From Unio delphinus (taxonomy: Eukaryota > Mollusca > Bivalvia > Unionida > Unionidae): a DNA stretch of 64,000 bases. Of this stretch, positions 26,490-38,919 are shown piece by piece. The stretch is from assembly GCA_029339505.1 (NCBI GenBank), contig JAQISU010000058.1, forward strand, positions 2,172,001 to 2,236,000, given 5' to 3'. The notes beneath the pieces are model-generated. The model did not search any database and was not told the origin of the DNA. It was given only the letters and a program-made list of their open reading frames with translations. The translations under genes were made by a program, and so were the position numbers. How positions within the stretch are numbered: position 1 is the stretch's first letter; the number at the start of each line of letters is the position of its first letter.

Positions 26490-28925
26490 GGATATTTCTA
26501 AGTAAAACCGATCCGGAATTGGTGTAGTTATTTAAAAGTACGGAAGATCGACGGTATGATCAATTTGTAAGTTTTAATGGTGTATTATACCGGACTGAAT
26601 CACTTCATGAGAAAATGACCGCGCTCGCCATGCGGTATTCAGCAACAAATACAGAAGAATTATTACGTCGTTGTTTTACCATTCCATCTGTCGCCGCTCA
26701 TTTTGTTCAAAAAAGGAGTTTATGGGAACCAACCCGATTTGAGTTTCTATTTGATGTGCAATTGAGTTACATAGAATAGGGCCACGGCGGATTGTGGTAT
26801 ACTAAATATAACCGAGATGAAGTTATTTCAGTTGACATGATTGCATGTTACCCAGGAAGTTTCCTCGGGTACGGCAAACGTAAGGAATATTTTAAACGAT
26901 TTGGTCATCCTTCTCACGAAATGACTAGAGTCACCGTAAACGGACCTTTACCCGATTTAAATCTGACGCGATTTGCTTGCGTGACATCATTTAAATTTGC
27001 TGAAAACCTTCATCCGATTTGTTATTGCTGGTTCAGTAAACATTTATTAACCAAAAAGTATTATTACTGTTTATGCTTGATAGTATGATGTTGACGTCGT
27101 TGACTATCAGCAAGATGATTATATCGTATAGAGCGCAGACAAACGTTTGGTTACCGACCCTTAATATACTCGTTGGAGATGATGATGATACCCGATTAGC
27201 GAATATTAGCGGAGGATCTCTGAAGAATAATAATAGGTAAATTTACTCAAGGTGGAGCATACAAAAAGTTATTCAAGATTAATTTTAGATCATGCTGAAT
27301 TAAATTTTATATTGCAAATACGACAAAAAGCAATATATTTATAAGCAAATAAAACGCTTATTTATCCAGCGGAAAAAAATTGGTACTATTATTGGCTATT
27401 TTGATAGCGAATCACCACAGTACAATCATTTGAGATCCTCGATGCTCGCTTATGTTTCAATTAATCTATTATCGATGATAAAAAGATTTTCTAGTATCGC
27501 GGTCAGAGTTACGAAAAATTTATTTTACTTTAACGTCGAACATAAAACATCGTTTACTACAAATCTTGGTAAATGGGGTTCATGGAGAAGAAACAGGAAG
27601 CATTACACGAATATTGTGAATCAGCGAAGAAACAATATCAGAATTGTTGTTGTCACCATCTGTATATGATCCAATATCCAGAAATAAGACTGTTTATTTA
27701 AACGGGTCAGGAGGATGCGGTAGGGCAACTCGTGTGATCGAAGTATTTGGAGAGAATTCTGACGTGATAGTATTAACACCCAAGCATAGACTTGCCAGAG
27801 AGATGAAAATCCGAGAAGTAAATTCTTGTACCTATCACAGCTTTTATCGATGGAAAGTAGACGCATGGACACCTGATCGAATGTGAACCAAATATATTCC
27901 TTGAATCACCAATGGGGATGAAATATGTACAGTATTGTTAACAATATTAAAAATGTTTTTGAATGGCTGCTAACAAAAAATACTGCTGTGATTGCGTGTG
28001 GAGATTACGGTCAACCACCACCATTTACCGGATTATCCCCTCATGAATGGCTGAAAAAACTAGATTATTATGAAGAAATTAATACCAATCATATATCACC
28101 TGATGAATCATTAAAACACTTAAAGTATCAATAAGATTACAGTCAAACAAAATACAATGCGAAATAACACGTAAAACAATTCCCGAGACCTCCATTAATG
28201 ATTTATAGGAAACATGGAAACCAACCGATTTGAAAATCGCGAGTAGAAAAAATCATATATTTACTTCAGATGAAATTGTTTTACAACCATGAAGAAAAAT
28301 TTGTAACATGGCCAGTTCGGTTGTGTTATAGACCGATTGATACACAACGGAAAAATATTGAGGTTGATATCCCTGCAACATCCGAGCGACAAAAGCTCGT
28401 ACTGAATATTTGTTTGGTTGACATCACTGTTGCGAGAGATGCGACGAACGCTGAAAAATATCCATGGAGGTTAGGATACGCAATGACGATTCACTCAACT
28501 CAAGGATTGAAAGTTTCTGATACAACCGTTTGGATCATCGATGACTACATCAAATGGTCAAACTTAGTTTACTTAGCGGTATGTCGAGTAAGAAGAATAA
28601 ATCGAACTCGGAAGAGTTGTTGTAAATTTCAACAATAATAATACACTTAATGATATTATTAACGATACCACGATAAGAAAAAAAATTCGCCGGGTGTAAA
28701 CACAGCGATAAAAAAATAATAGAGAATTTGATTTCGATGTTGAATTTATCGTGAATTAAAACAACAACAAGATAGCCACTGCGCGAGTTGTAATTGTATA
28801 ATGTTCTGGTCGGGTAAAGATCCACAACAATTTACCTTGGATAGAAAAGATATTATTCGTGGTCACACCCGAAAAAATGTAATGTTGACATATCTTGAGT
28901 GTAATCGACGTCGTGGTGCTAGTTA
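26490..28925 (+). pseudogene. Polymerase-helicase-HNH fusion remnant (element C)
   Basis: Starts at the equivalent of about residue 320 of the element A protein; the N-terminal third is missing. Motif A region DMIACYPGSFLGYG is kept, motif C is lost (RVTKNLFYF), and the helicase Walker A reads GSGGCGRAT with Lys replaced by Arg. GYAMTIHSTQGL and VYLAVCRVRR remain. Stops occur at about 26780, 27087, 27884 and 28134. Its HNH end is open in one frame: CASCNCIM, then FTLDRKD, then LECNRRRG, stopping at the overlap with the integrase gene. This supports HNH as an ancestral part of the fusion. Confidence 0.88.
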
Positions 28926-29768
28926 AGATCCCGCGGTGGTAATTCAGTATCATCGAGAATCACCTGTAGTTGTTCACGTGTAAATCCACGTTGAGGAGCG
29001 GTTGAATCTAATCTGTAGATTGCTGGTCTACCTTTAGATGTGACCACACTGGATATATTATGCGAGGTTATACTCCAAATATGATCGTTTGACCTTTCTT
29101 TAAGACCTTCAAGCTCACCAGGTTCATATAAATACACACAATGACATTACCTAATACCAGTTGTGTTGAAAAATCACGTTGTTGTTAATTTACAGCTTTT
29201 GTGTAATCGCGGTAACAGGTTTCATATTGATCGTTCGAGTAATTTCATTATTCAGCGCGGTTATCACACTTGGCAATCTTACAACCCATTCTCGTGATTG
29301 TTTATGCTACGGAATTGTTATCCTAATAACTGACAGCATTGTTATGTTGTTTCATCGTTGATGATACCACACCTTGAAATTATCAACCGGTAATAGATTT
29401 GGCCACCGTAGAGGTCCTCATCGATAAATTCGTTTAAACGCAGAGGCTGAAGTCTTAGTTGATAACGGTTCCGCTTCTTTGTATCTACTCGCAATATCAA
29501 CAACGGTTAACGCGTATTTTTAAGTACGTGTATTGACAGTATCGTGCGGCAGAAAAAATATATCGGCTAGATGAACTTCATTAGAGACGCTAGCATCAAA
29601 ATGTGCAAAGTGAATTTTCTTAGGAGGCGGTAAATAAATCTGCCATATCGCTTGCCGGGATAACCAATCTTCCGCGGTGACTATTTTGACTTTCGCCGCT
29701 CTGGCGAGTTTACTAATCGCTGCGTTACCTTTCCAATATCCACTCGGAGAATAATAAATTGATTCCAT
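28922..29768 (-). pseudogene. Integrase remnant (element C)
   Basis: The N-terminus MESIYYSPSGYWKGNAAISK and the C-terminal region with LEGLKERSNDHIWSI and RLDSTAPQRGF align with the element A integrase. The middle, with the second Asp and the Glu of the active site, is degraded by deletions between 29137 and 29520. Confidence 0.88.
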
Positions 29769-29775
29769 TATAATA

Positions 29776-30120
29776 TTAATTACCAGCACCTAATACCAGT
29801 TCATCTTTCATTGCGGATTTTATTAACCAACTAGCTAATTTTTCTTTGAATGTTTTATCGGCGATATGATTTAGCGCGTGAATCAATTTCAATTCTGCGA
29901 TATATCGTTGCTGAAGGTATATTACTTTTATATGCAACATCGTGAGCATGACAAGCTTTATCGATATCGTTTGCTGGATATTCACCTGATTTGGGCTGAT
30001 CTTGATTATCAAGTCGGATATCTAGTCGACCTCCAGGGCCGCAGTAATTATATCATGGAAGGTGTTCCCCCATGGATATGTGTCTCACGGAGCTCCCAGG
30101 ACTTTTATTAACTTGGACAC
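29776..30120 (-). pseudogene. PLA2-like remnant (element C)
   Basis: The C-terminal half is readable (AELKLIHALNHIADKTFKEK to LVLGAGN). The calcium loop and His-Asp part are in other frames, separated by stops. Position and orientation as in element A. Confidence 0.75.
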
Positions 30121-30124
30121 GATA

Positions 30125-30278
30125 TCACCTTATCTTTTTTCGCTAACAAATCTAAAATAATTTATACCACATCGTGTACACTTACTGGTGATCGCATCCC
30201 TGTTATTTTTTTTTTTGTAACGGGAGTTGGGTCACACGTTGGCGTACGAGTTCTACATTTCACACAATATAAATCCAT
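30125..30278 (-). pseudogene. Zinc-ribbon (DUF5679-like) remnant (element C)
   Basis: The start MDLYCVKCRTRTPT is kept (ATG at 30278), a T-run frame change follows near 30210, then SKCTRCGINYFRFVS. The segment between FRFVS and the PLA2 start is about 40 nt shorter than in element A. Confidence 0.75.
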
Positions 30279-30295
30279 ATTTATTTATAAATAAT

Positions 30296-30957
30296 ATGAA
30301 TGTAATTGATTTTCAGCGACAAAACGACGATAATCTCTTAAACATCATGCAGCGCTACCAAATTGAATCAGAATGATTATAATTGGACCATCTGGAAGCG
30401 GTAAGACACAATTGCTACTTAATCTGATAATGAGGTGGATGAACTGGGATAAATTATATTTGGTAGCTCCGAGTGTAGACAATCAATGATGTTATCAGGT
30501 GTTAAAAGATTTTAACGAAAAATACAAAGATGATAACGACGATGATGTTATTGAATTTATCACCGATATCAATGAAGCTCCAAGTGTTGACTCCATTGAC
30601 GGATCCATTAATAATTTAGTTGCATACGACGATGTGATGTTGGACAAAGAGGTAAATCTCGCCAGGATATTTTTACGCGGTCGACACAAAAACACCGATG
30701 TAATTTATGTTACCCAGCGATATGCCCAAATCCCTAAGGTAATCAGAGACAAATGTAATATTATTGCGGTGTTAAATGGAGTTGACACTCACACGTTAAG
30801 AAATATTCATCAAACATGGTGCAGCGGTGACATGGGCATAAACAAATTAAAAAATTTATTTGGCACTGCTCAAAATTCCCCGCATGGATTTGTAACAATA
30901 AATTTAAATGATCTTCGAACACGATATCGAATTGGACTTGATAAAATATATGGTTAA
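30296..30957 (+). pseudogene. Packaging ATPase remnant (element C)
   Basis: A frameshift within the first 15 codons and a stop near 30487 break the N-terminal third; Walker A GPSGSGKTQ is still readable. From 30499 the frame is open to the end with VAYDDVMLDKE (Walker B), RGRHKNTDVIYVTQRYAQIP and PHGFVTINLNDLRTRYRIGL. Otherwise it matches the element A gene. Confidence 0.9.
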
Positions 30958-31101
30958 TTCGTAGCAGCCAATTAGTGCGCCAAGCAATTCGATTGCGATT
31001 TTTTATCATACTGGAAATCGAATTTTTTTACCTATAAAAAAGCCTCGTATTTTTACAAACAGAGACTTATAAAAGGTGGTGGGCAAACCCGTTCTGCTGC
31101 T
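30958..31101 (-). repeat. Right terminal inverted repeat of element C
   Basis: Reverse complement begins AGCAGCAGAACGGGTTTGCC and continues CACCACCTTTTATAAGTCTC, then CGCACTAATTGGCTGCTACG. It matches the left repeat except for one fewer copy of the 78-bp unit. Confidence 0.88.
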
Positions 31102-31129
31102 TAACCAGTTATTACTAAACAATGGTATC

Positions 31130-32275
31130 GACTTATTATAGCCCAAAGGTATTACATCTCGCACAATAATTATTTTACTGTTGTTTCAGCATCAATAATT
31201 ATTCAGCATTAAGATCAAAATCGCATTTATTTCACTTTGTTTAGAACCAGTTAATTATTTTCTTACTGTATCATTGTCAATAATATAGCCAGTGGCTACT
31301 GCAAAATCTATGATAACCCTTAGTAACTGAGGTATTCTTCTAACTCTAAACACTGCGAGATGAACTAAATTTGACCATTGGATACTATTATCAACTATCC
31401 AAATAATTTTATCGGAAATAGTTATTATTTCTGACGAATGGATCATCATTGCGTATCCTAGCGTCCATTAATATTTGTCTTTTAACGCATCTTCAACAAA
31501 ACTGACACGAACTGGAATAATATCATTTAACACAAGATTCTGTTTCTCTGACGATCCTGGAATTTCAATATTTTGTCGTCGCGTATATGCTGGTCGAGAA
31601 CATAACAGAATAGGTAATTCTGAAAACTTTTCTTTATGTAACTGAAGCAATTGTTGTTGACGTTTTTCTTGGACTATATTTCTACCTGCCACTATCAAAT
31701 CATCTGGTTTCCACAAATTCCAAAAATCATTGATAAAAGTTTCTAAAATTATTTCATTCATATTTTTTACACTGATCTTTATTTAGTTGTAACCTGATTA
31801 ATTTCTTAAACTCTCTTAAGTTTGGATTAAGAACGCTAAAATCATTAGCTATCTCCTCATAATAATCTACAAACGTTTTGAACGATTCATGCGTAGATTA
31901 TCCAACAAATGCTGGTGGTTGACCACAATCGACACACTTTATCACCGCAGTATTCTTTAACAATAACAAATCAAGAAAATGTTTAAAAACATCTAATGAA
32001 ACGGTACATATTTCATCCCAACTTGTTATCTTAGATATATATTTCTCGCTCATTCGTTCAAGAGTCCAATCATCACCCTTGTACCGAAAAAAGCTGTGAT
32101 AAGTACATGATCGCACTTCTCGTTGTTTAATATCACTTGCGAGTCTGTGTGTAGGTGTTAAAACTACTTTAAACTGGTGTATAAGTACCTGTAAAACGAG
32201 TCAATAATTCTGAATAGTTTATATCGATATAAAATGAATCCGTTGAAACTCTCACTGCGGTGGTAGGAAACTATT
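31130..32275 (-). pseudogene. Polymerase motif C and helicase remnant (element B)
   Basis: On the minus strand, AVRVSTDSFYID (polymerase motif C, STDS) is followed after a deletion by a helicase part: HRLASDIKQREVRSCTYHSF, SWDEICTVSL, DCGQPPAFVG, SDKIIWIVDN-x-IQWSNLVHL and a degraded Cys-containing start of the HNH part. Several stops and shifts are present. This third copy again shows polymerase, helicase and HNH in one order. It is flanked by element C on the left and by a deletion junction to the capsid gene on the right. Confidence 0.82.
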
Positions 32276-32289
32276 TATCATCGATAATA

Positions 32290-32510
32290 AATTTAGCGCT
32301 ATATGTACAGTTATCAAACAATTTCACCTTCTATTTCGATAAATGCCTCAGCGGGTAGAAAATATCTGCATGTAGAACTTGTAGTTCAATTCTGTCACAT
32401 TGATATAGCTGGCTTGCGTCGTAAAAATAAAATGCATAATCGCTTATATATCCATCTTTGAGAACCGGTGAATCTATGTCGAATGTTGGAGCAAACACAC
32501 ATTTAAACAT
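32290..32510 (-). pseudogene. Capsid protein N-terminus remnant (element B)
   Basis: Reads MFKCVFAPTFDIDSPVLKDG and then IELQVLHADIFYPLRHLSK-like parts aligned to residues 1-60 of the element A capsid. It is truncated at a deletion junction with the polymerase remnant. Confidence 0.75.
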
Positions 32511-32531
32511 TTTAATATATTTCTTGGTCTA

Positions 32532-32954
32532 AATCAACGTCGCCTATTAAGTCTGCCTTCGGTAAGTATAGTATTTATACTTTGTTCTGCTTATTGATTC
32601 GTCAAGGCTGCCAGTATTTTATCTGCGGCTTGGTTTATTAATTTACTGACATTTGTGGGCATAATTTCAGTAGATGGTAATTTTACTGACGATGGTTTTT
32701 GTCGTGTTAATCGTGCTAGTCTAGCATTGGCTACAGAAAACGCCTTTCCGGCAATATTACTAGTAGCAGCACCAGTAGCTTTTTCACTAACAACACTAAT
32801 GGCTTTCATTGAAAATTGTTTTACGATTCGAGCTTTTTGTAGCCATTCTTGCAAATAACCCTTCAATAACATTACTAAGACCATCACTGTAAGTTGCGTG
32901 AATTTGTTACTCCGATCATTTTACAGGTCCACGGTGTTGTTGATGTATGATCAT
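32532..32954 (-). pseudogene. 166-residue-protein homologue (element B)
   Basis: The MIIHQQHRGP start has a stop soon after. DGLSNVIEGLFARM, then a frame change, then QFSMKAISVVSEKATG and LPSTEIMPTNVSKLINQAAD follow, ending NRRR. It lacks the ten residues that surround the palindrome-coded GNASIS in element A. Confidence 0.75.
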
Positions 32955-32986
32955 CTTATTTGTTATCCATTTATCTAATCAGACAA

Positions 32987-34023
32987 TTAGTCACTATGAT
33001 AGGTATCAACGAGTTCATCGATACGTTCCCGGTAAATGGTAATATCCATGATATCACCTTGCAATAATCTTTGGCATATATCAGCGGCTTCATTAAATAT
33101 TTCCCAAGAATGATATTAAGCTCTTTGTCTTCTTTCCTCCTATGAGAACTTAAATCGTGTTGGAAAGAAAATTATTAGGATAATAAATAAGAACACTTCC
33201 TCCTGACGTATTCAATGTAGAAATGCCACTTCCAGTAGCACCAGTGTCAGGCGCATAATAACGTGTCCTTCTCTTTTCTAGAAGGTTATGTTTTCTTTAG
33301 TGGAGGAATTTGCGAAAGAGATTATTGATGTTATATTTATTGCTGCTGCGGTGGAAGTTGATATTGTGAGCTGCGTTGTTGCTGAAAATGGCACTTTCAA
33401 CTTCGTGTATTTTATTTATGTAGATCGTAAATATTATATCAGCCTTTGAAACTCGATCTTCGTCATATGGTACGCGATAAATCCATCTATACCAGACATT
33501 GCTGCGTCAATTTTTTTATTATGTTCGGGTTTTAAATATCTTTCTTTACAACAAAAGCCTGCAAATGCAAAGCTAGATCAGTCGGATTATCGTATTGTTT
33601 TACTCGCATTAATAACCTCATTAGTAACTTTTTCAGATAGTGTATCTTCTTCCGGTTCTTTTTCTTCAGGTATTTCTTTACCGGTAGGGTCAGTAGCGGC
33701 CTCTTGTGGTTGTAATTGTTGAGTGACTATATCAGTTGGAAGTTCTATTAAATTCTTTTTTTGTTTTCTTATTTCTTTCTGCTATTTTTTTCAGTTTGTT
33801 CAGCAGTTTGTCTTACTGATGGAAGATCTTGATTAGCCTCTGCAACTCTCTCAGTAACGTTTATGACAGGTCTAAATAATCGTTCTGAACCTTCTGCAAA
33901 TTGAACTTAAGATTCTTGACGTTCTTGTAAATATTGTCTGACAGAATCACGGACTGGTAGAAATTTCTTAATTGCTTCTAGATGCGCTCGAGCTAATCTG
34001 TTTGTATGTAATTCTAATACCAT
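32987..34023 (-). pseudogene. 360-residue-protein homologue (element B)
   Basis: Start MVLELHTNRLARAHLEAIKK, FAEGSERLFRPVINVTERV, a long degraded middle, and the C-terminal NEAADICQRLLQGDIMDI ending DTYHSD. It ends 11 residues earlier than the element A gene. Broken by many stops. It starts right beside the terminal repeat. Confidence 0.75.
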
Positions 34024-34282
34024 ATATTGATATACAATAGTGATTTAATTCACAGCAGAGAGAGGGCGTGACTTCAATGAGACTTCAGTTGAGTAAACAA
34101 AACATATACAAATTTTAACTATACACTAATGACAAAAATAAGGTAAAAAAACACTAACCCAATTAGATAAATTCTCGGTAAGCTCGATGCTTTGGTTTGG
34201 CGTTACTTTTTTTTTTCGTTGGAAGCTTTATTTTCAGGCAAATGACGTTTCAACAGAAGGTCTGTTCACCCTCTCTGCTGCT
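34024..34282 (-). repeat. Right terminal repeat region of element B
   Basis: The outer 24 bp (34259-34282) are identical to the end of element A (12471-12494). An inner related copy AGCAGAGAGAGGGCGTGAC (34038-34056) points the other way, as in A. The flank CGTGC (34283-34287) resembles the left flank CGTGT. Confidence 0.8.
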
Positions 34283-34287
34283 CGTGC

Positions 34288-35580
34288 TGTTTGAATTTAG
34301 TTTGCTAGTATTTGTCTGTTAGGTGTTGTTGAAGGGTTTTGATATGTCAGCGAGGAAAATAACAGAGTTAACATACATTTCCTTGTAAGCATGATTTATA
34401 TAAAATGAGAAACAGTAATCTACTTACTTTTGATGAACAGATTACAGCAAATTAAATGCATTTCAATGTGCACACAATAGGTGCTACAAAATAACACGAT
34501 ATAACTCGTAAACTCGATGGATGAAAATTCCCTTGTAACCTTAGACATGCAAATAGTGTGGAAGGTAATGTACAATTTGTAATAGTTTACTCAAACCTGC
34601 AGAATGTATTATAGACAGTGTATCTGCGCAATTGTAATAGATTATACATTATTCAATTCGAATTATGATCGGTGCATTATATTATGAGAAACATAAGATG
34701 GGGACTTGCATTAGACGTTGGCTGAAGTTATGCTTAAGAAACTTCGTCACTCACATATTTCTGTTTGCCTCCTAATGCACAAATGTATGCAAAAAAAAAA
34801 CATATGCAAAATTTCCTTTATTATAAAAAGGCTTGAGAAATGCATATTAAAACTAAGGGAAATAGAAAGATCCTTTTCAACGGTATGCTATAAATTAGAG
34901 ATGAATGTATGTGCCAAGTAATTGTTTCGCATTCATGGAATGTACTTAATTCAGCCCTCGTTGGTTTTAACATTCCTGTTTCATATTGCCATGGCGTAAC
35001 ATTCTGAATAAGAAATCGCACTCTGTACTATAAGAAGAAAGGATTTGCCCAATATGACTAGTATTATTACTAATAATAAAACAATAAATCCTCTGTGCAT
35101 CTTAAAAATGCTTCAAAACATTGATTTAATTGCTGTCAATCAATTGCAGGTAAACTTTAAAGAAATGTTACGCTTATTACGCCTATTAATTTATCTGAAG
35201 ATTGAAATGCATTTGAAAATATCATTATCATAGTAATTTGATCTTGATAGATTAATCACGTATTGTTGTTAGCATTAGATATTTCTAATAATGATCTGCT
35301 GCTTCGCGTCTCGTAAGAAATCGCATTTTTGCGATGCTGACAAAACGAAGTGATCAAGATCGAATTATCGTGATAATAACATATCGATTTATATGCAATA
35401 TTTTCCATAAGTTTGCGCCAGGGACATTTAATTCAAATATCTGTATTGCACTTTACTTGAGATTTGTATAAATGTGTCATGCATTAATATTACTCAATTA
35501 ATGTAGTATATCATCTACACGCCATTATTGTATTTATCGAGGACAAAATAATTCTCCAGTGAAAGTGTTTGTGCTAATGA
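34288..35580. other. Host spacer without recognised genes
   Basis: AT-rich, with only short overlapping open frames. Nothing supported. Confidence 0.6.
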
Positions 35581-35582
35581 TC

Positions 35583-35745
35583 AGCGCCGGTGCAAGGCAT
35601 TTTGGTGCCCTAGGCGAGATCAGATATCTGCCACCCCACCTTCCACTCACACCCTCCCCCACCCGCCCATCATGAAATAAACCCTTAACCCAGCCCCTAG
35701 GCGATTGCCGAGTTCGCCTAGCGGAAGCACCGGCCTTGCTAGTGA
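35583..35745. mobile_element. Small MITE-like GC-rich element
   Basis: GCGCCGGTGC at the left and GCACCGGCC at the right form imperfect inverted ends, with an inner pair CCTAGGCGAGATC and GAGTTCGCCTAG. It is more GC-rich than its surroundings and carries no gene. A short non-autonomous DNA transposon is the likeliest explanation. Confidence 0.5.
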
Positions 35746-35763
35746 GGAATGTTTAATTGAACT

Positions 35764-36085
35764 AATAAAACGTAACATTGTCTTCAACTGGTAAAACGTA
35801 ACATTGTCTTCAACTGGTAAAACGTAACATTGTCTTTAACTGGTAAAACGTAACATTGTCTTCAACTGGTAAAACGTTACATTGTCTTCAACTGGTAAAA
35901 CGTAACATTGTCTTCAACTGGCAAAACGTAACATTGTCTTCAACTGGTAAAACATAACATTGTCTTCAACTAGTAAAACGTAACATTGTCTTCAACTGGT
36001 AAAACGTAACATTGTCTTCAACTAGTAAAACGTAACATTGTCTTCAACTGGTTAAACGTAACATTGTCTTCAACTGGTAAAATGG
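35764..36085. repeat. 26-bp minisatellite, about 12 copies
   Basis: Unit AAAACGTAACATTGTCTTCA followed by ACTGGT. Copies are almost identical, differing by single bases. Confidence 0.95.
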
Positions 36086-36799
36086 AATAGTGGGATAATA
36101 AAAATTATATTACTGAACTGATATATTCCTCAAGTCAGTTTAACCAACAGGATGAAACCAAGAATATCAAATATATACAACTGTGATATCTTGAGACATA
36201 AGGACACATATACAAATTGACTTCATACAAAAATTTAATGACTGCCTGCGATGACATATATATGATCGACGCTTGAATTACTGAGTTTCTAAATAATAAT
36301 AAATGTTTGGCAACAGTCCCCGTTTGTTTTTAATCCACCACCCGTCAATAACAGAATTCTTTAATGTGAAAAATCCCTACTTTGTCAACAGTGTTTCATG
36401 CTTAACGGAATTTCATTACTAACACGGCGCCATATTGCGTTCAAGATGATTTTCCTCAGAAAACAGTGTGACGTAGTACATCATCTTCGGTCACTGCCGA
36501 ATAATTCCGTAAATTACCATAACGTTGAGAATTGGGATTTATTTACTGTGTTTATATGTACATTTGGACAGTGGAAGATGCCTTATCTGCTCGGGAAACG
36601 GACATACCTGCACATACAAGAGTCTAAGGTTAGTCAATGGCTAAGTAAGTAAACCTATTTTTTTTAAAAAAATCGTTAATGGAGACCTTAAGGCATCTGG
36701 ACGACGTACTACGTCCTTATCTGGGAGCTCATTGGTCTGGAGAGGGATGGGCTCCGCCAGACGACAGTTGTCCAAGACACTGATAAAGCGGGACAAATC

Positions 36800-38520
36800 T
36801 GAAGTTACCATACCGGATCAGTCGTCGCCTGGGTCAACGAGTTGTCTACCCGGATGGAGGTGAAAAGTGTGCTACTGGTACTTTGCATAAAATCAGAGTG
36901 AGAGACAGTATCGCCATCGCCTCCTGGTACATTAGAACTCTTGTGTTCTAAATCTCTAGTTTCAATATGGGTGAGACTGTTACAAGCTGAATATAAATGG
37001 TTCATTATACGTTGCATGTCAAACTACTCAGATTAGGCATTCAATGAACATTCGCCAGCAAATGGGAAGAACTAAACATCCCTTCCTGTTTCTTTTTCGT
37101 CGCCTGTATTATCTGACTCAATAGTTTGACGTCAGTCTGGTATCTGATGTTGATCGCAGAGAAATGGTCACAGAAGGCACCATAAATCGTGGCAGAGAAT
37201 ATCATGCCAATGAGGATAGGGGCCAATAAAAAACCTTGCTCCACTCCATTGGTGACATGAAATGATTCAGATCGCTCATCGCCATGAATAACACAAACAG
37301 GCATGCCATTTTGCAATTACCGAACCATTGAGATGAAGTTCTCTGGGCAACCACTTTTGTAATGAACTTTCATTGGCCTCCACGGCTGATTGTGTCAAAG
37401 GCTTTTGTCAGCTTTGTGAATGTAGCCTGAAAGATTTGGTTCCTCTTTGGCATTATTCGTAGAATTGACGAGCTACAATCACCATGCTTGTGGTCCCTCG
37501 TCCTTTCCTGAAGCTACGCTTATTCTCTGGCAGATGATGTGATCGATGTAACACAAAATGATTCATGTACTGAGAGTAAGTTGATTTTGTTGACTTTCTG
37601 CTTGAGCAAGTAGATGGTAAAGGCATTCTTGTTCATTAGTTTCCTGAGTACTCATTGATTTTAGGATTTGTGTCAGTTTGTGTGCCATGTGCAAGCCTAT
37701 TGCGTTGTGAACTTCCGTTGGTATATCATCTGCTCCAGTTGTTTTGACATCAGGTGGATTGCGTTTACAGTTTCAGTCAACTCTGAAGGATCAGCAAGCG
37801 ATATATTTAATTCCCCTTATGGCAGTCGATCATTGTCCTCCTGGCTAGCAGATAACGGTTGATTGGTGATGTTGTTAGAGTGTTGTTCACATCTTTGAAG
37901 TAACCTTTCTTTGTCAGTGGGCAGCGTAGCGCTGTAATCAGTCAGTATTGGCGATGATCCCTATGACTGAACTCCGTAATTTGTCTCCTGAGTTACATAT
38001 ACGTTATTCATATTATTCCTGTTCCCTTTGAATGAATCTCGTCTGCCAATTGTTCAGCCAAGAGTCTCAAAACTCTGAGTTTGCGTTGAACAGTCCTCTT
38101 GGTGTTGTTGAAGTCCTGTCTTCAGGGTATGCAATCTTAAGTCGATGTTTCTCATTCAGAATAATCTGTTAAGTCAGCATCATTCTCATCAAACTAATGT
38201 TGATGTTTACACGTGGTTAGACTGGAGCTTTTGGATGCAGTTGAGTCCATAGTCTCTTTATAATGCTCATTTTGTATCGACATTTTCAGAGTTAGTTTCT
38301 ATTTTATCCAATTGGTTTCTCACGTCTTTGGCAAATGCATTTTGACATCATCTTCTTTCAATTTGGCGACACGAAGCTTCTTGTGCACTTTTCTTGGAGA
38401 CAGTGAACCTGTGATCAGTCCATCATTCTGCTTTGTTCATGGCCTTCGTCACTCGGACATTTGGCCTGTCTCCTCTCCTGACAATGACGTAGTCAATATT
38501 ATGCCAGTGCTTGGAACATA
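36800..38520 (-). pseudogene. LINE fragment: endonuclease and reverse transcriptase
   Basis: Minus-strand reading gives an endonuclease end (KHWHNIDYVIVRRGDRPNVR, then a WTDHRF motif) near 38400-38520 and RT parts (VTNGVEQGFLLAPILIGMIF, IRYQTDVKLL) near 37100-37260. Many stops. It is split from its upstream endonuclease part (41270-41330) by the hAT element. Confidence 0.75.
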
Positions 38521-38919
38521 GTTGTGTCCAATGTTCCCTTTAAGCTCCGCGGCTGCTATCTCACAGACGCCGCGCAGCAGTTTTGAGTATCCGCGCAGCA
38601 TATTTTTATAAAAATAAATTCGAACAGATACGCTGCACTCTGCAGCCGGAATTATACAGTTTTTATAATACATACATCCATGTTGTTAATTTGATTCAGA
38701 TCTATATTTTTGTCTTCTACTTTTTACGTAGAACTATTGATTTACATACTTACCGATACATATCGGATCAAGCTAGCCTCGTTCTGAACCTCCGCCGCCA
38801 TTCATGTAAATTTCGTGGCGCATACTGCGTAGTGAATTTGTATAAAGTAAATAAATCGCATATCTCTAGTTTATTATAAATGTAGTAGCTAATTATTTTT
38901 AATAATGTTTTAACCGTTA

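Larger units (their letters stand above)
17264..31101 (+). mobile_element. Element C: decayed Polinton/adintovirus-like element nested in element B
   Basis: Terminal inverted repeats at 17264-17500 and 30958-31101 start AGCAG(T/C)AGAA(A/C)GGGTTTGC. Between them lie remnants, left to right, of the 360-residue gene, a LINE insertion, capsid, small virion protein, protease, several unknown virion-side genes, two small minus-strand genes, a zinc-HNH gene, polymerase-helicase-HNH, integrase, PLA2, zinc ribbon and ATPase. Most are broken. It is the most complete gene map of the family in this window and shows the virion genes co-oriented with the polymerase, unlike element A. Length without the LINE is about 12.5 kb. 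Confidence 0.88.
15869..34282 (-). mobile_element. Element B: decayed Polinton/adintovirus-like element, reversed, interrupted by element C
   Basis: Bounded by terminal inverted repeats: 15869-15892 on the left matches the right end 34259-34282 in 21 of 24 bases. Left to right it contains an ATPase remnant (minus), zinc-ribbon remnant, PLA2 remnant, the insertion of element C, helicase plus polymerase motif C (minus), capsid N-terminus (minus), the 166-residue-protein homologue and the 360-residue-protein homologue. The integrase and most of the polymerase and virion genes are deleted. Without C it is only about 4.6 kb. It belongs to the same terminal-repeat family as element A. Confidence 0.8.

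Noticed and set aside
38312..38521. Plus-strand frame in the LINE region
   Set aside because: The minus strand carries the recognisable endonuclease motif, so this is its shadow.
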